Of a stretch of DNA of 64,000 bases, positions 62,801 through 64,000 are shown piece after piece. The notes under the pieces are model-generated. The model was not told the origin of the DNA, ran no database searches, and saw nothing but the letters and a program-made list of their open reading frames with translations. This DNA comes from Parus major (lineage: Eukaryota > Chordata > Aves > Passeriformes > Paridae): contig NC_031768.1 in the NCBI RefSeq assembly GCF_001522545.3, forward strand, positions 82,307,769 through 82,371,768, given 5' to 3'. A program made the position numbers and the translations under genes. Position 1 is the stretch's first letter. Every line of letters begins with the position of its first letter.

Positions 62801-63568
62801 TTCTCTTAATGAAGACTCTGTCTTTGCTGCTCTTCTCAGTCTCGAGTAGAGCATGATGGATTATTCTGCCCACTGATCTCCACCAGAGCAGGCTGTTAAC
62901 TGGCTCTAGCTGCACTGAGAGTTGCTGTGGCTCTGGCACAACTCCATGGAAACCAACATGTTGGTTCTTATCTGTGCCAGGTTTGGACTTGGGGTCCTAG
63001 GTACAGTTAGGCAGCCAGCCTCTCCTGATTGAGGTGGCTCCATCTCTTATTTTCTATTTCTTTTCATAGCTGCTAGATTTATTTGTTAATTATTATTTAA
63101 ATTGTGAGGATTGTTTGAAATAGCTTGTTTTCCTTTTTTATAGCTCATTTAAGTTAAGCTTCTGGAAGCAGTATACAGGAACAATGATAAACATACTTTT
63201 ACTGCAGTTTCTATAGAGGGTCCCTTTAATGGGCTCATAAATACAGTTGCTGGCTGTTTATTCTTTCATTAGCAGGATCTATGGTTTAACAAAAAAAACC
63301 CATCCAGTGAATCTGCAAATATCTGGATTTCCTTTTATAATAGTTATAGAACACATAGATTCAGAATAACTCTGAGCCAATATTCCTCAAGTTTGAGCTC
63401 ATAATGCCACATGATATCTTGAATTTGGATGTCAGAATGGAAATGACATAGTTTTCTCCCTGCCTTACTGTGAATAAATCAGTTTGGAAGAGGGAAGCAG
63501 AGGAAATCAGGGAGAGGTTTGTTGGGCTGAGACCCAGATGATGGGTGAGATTTGATGCTCCATCGTAC

Positions 63569-63571
<3 letters not shown>
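62801..63571. other. Unique non-coding sequence, no gene seen
   Basis: The part to about 63,040 is moderately rich in G and C and may be a continuation of an old repeat, but I cannot name it. Confidence 0.45.
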
Positions 63572-63609
<38 letters not shown>

Positions 63610-63665
63610 TCCATCTACCTACCTATCTATTTATCTCTATATATATCTCTAGCTATCTATATTTA
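63572..63665. repeat. CT microsatellite grading into TCTA tetranucleotide repeat
   Basis: About 20 CT units are followed by degenerate CTAC/CTAT/TCTA repeats (CTACCTACCTATCTATTTATC...). It is a compound simple repeat, likely length-variable between individuals. Confidence 0.97.
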
Positions 63666-64000
63666 TCATTTATGTTGCCACTTATCTTCCTTGTTTCTCT
63701 CTGTTCCATAATTTTAAAGGAGGATAACTCATGATTAATTCTCATGAATGTAAGTATTTATAATTAATATTAATGAGCACATTTCAAAAATATGACATTT
63801 CCTTGTAAGCAGGATGATACCTGCTGTGTGCACTTAAATGCCATGTTAATGAGAGGTGGTGCCCATTTCACTTTGAAGGAAAGGTGAATTTATCCATTTC
63901 TGTGTGGATGAGAAGGGAACTTATTCTGAGACAGACATTAATACATTAAGCCTTGAGGCCACCCTGTAAAGCAAAAGCTTCTGAACTCCTTTACTCACTT
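63666..64000. other. Unique non-coding sequence, no gene seen
   Basis: No recognised repeat or exon up to the window end. Confidence 0.5.

Noticed and set aside
1..64000. CRISPR arrays, tRNA or rRNA genes, operons
   Set aside because: No regularly spaced direct repeats with unique spacers, no tRNA cloverleaf with A and B boxes, and no rRNA text were seen; the composition and CR1 content are those of a bird chromosome.

Overview
The window looks like ordinary non-coding DNA from a bird nuclear genome: a gene desert or the inside of a very long intron. Three things point to a bird. Numerous chicken-repeat 1 (CR1) LINE fragments carry the characteristic avian 3' tail: on the opposite strand it reads as a 'TTTGGGTTGGAAGGGACCTT'-type block, and it ends in ATTCTATG-like repeats. 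There is also a solo LTR of the avian ERVL type ('GGCTGAGGTAGAGTTAATTT' near one end, 'GGGGTTAAACCACAACA' at the other). Finally, the open reading frames are short and scattered, the sequence is AT-rich, and there is no bacterial or viral gene organisation. I find no confident protein-coding exon, rRNA, tRNA, CRISPR array or operon. Order or species cannot be settled from these data.

Layout. 1-17.4 kb is mostly unique sequence with two old CR1 pieces (about 1.41-1.65 and 4.70-4.88 kb), some short duplications and perfect hairpins, and one odd 75-residue reading frame on the minus strand at 14.5 kb. 17.4-28.3 kb carries an ancient repeat, the ERVL solo LTR (18.25-18.50 kb), a longer CR1 (21.68-22.36 kb) that includes the end of its ORF2, a tail-to-tail CR1 pair (24.6-25.2 kb), a CT microsatellite, and a second retroviral LTR on the minus strand (28.03-28.27 kb) with a visible TATA box and poly(A) signal. 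28.3-50 kb has MIR-like ancient remnants, six CR1 fragments, an unexplained reading-frame-rich block (35.6-36.3 kb), and an AT-rich duplication at 39.0 kb. 50-64 kb has four further CR1 fragments, a strong 18-bp hairpin closed by GAGA (55.15 kb), a segment that reads like a conserved non-coding element (55.9-56.3 kb), a doubtful LTR at 60.6 kb, and a CT/TCTA microsatellite at 63.6 kb.

Nothing here works together as a pathway. Apart from selfish elements and simple repeats, the only possible functional content is regulatory DNA or undetected non-coding RNA, and both need comparative data. Of 14 CR1 pieces, 11 lie on the minus strand. No undescribed biological system is visible; the best leads are the small ORF at 14.5 kb, the block at 35.6-36.3 kb, the hairpin at 55.15 kb and the candidate conserved elements. 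All repeat assignments rest on recalled family consensus patterns, so boundaries are approximate.
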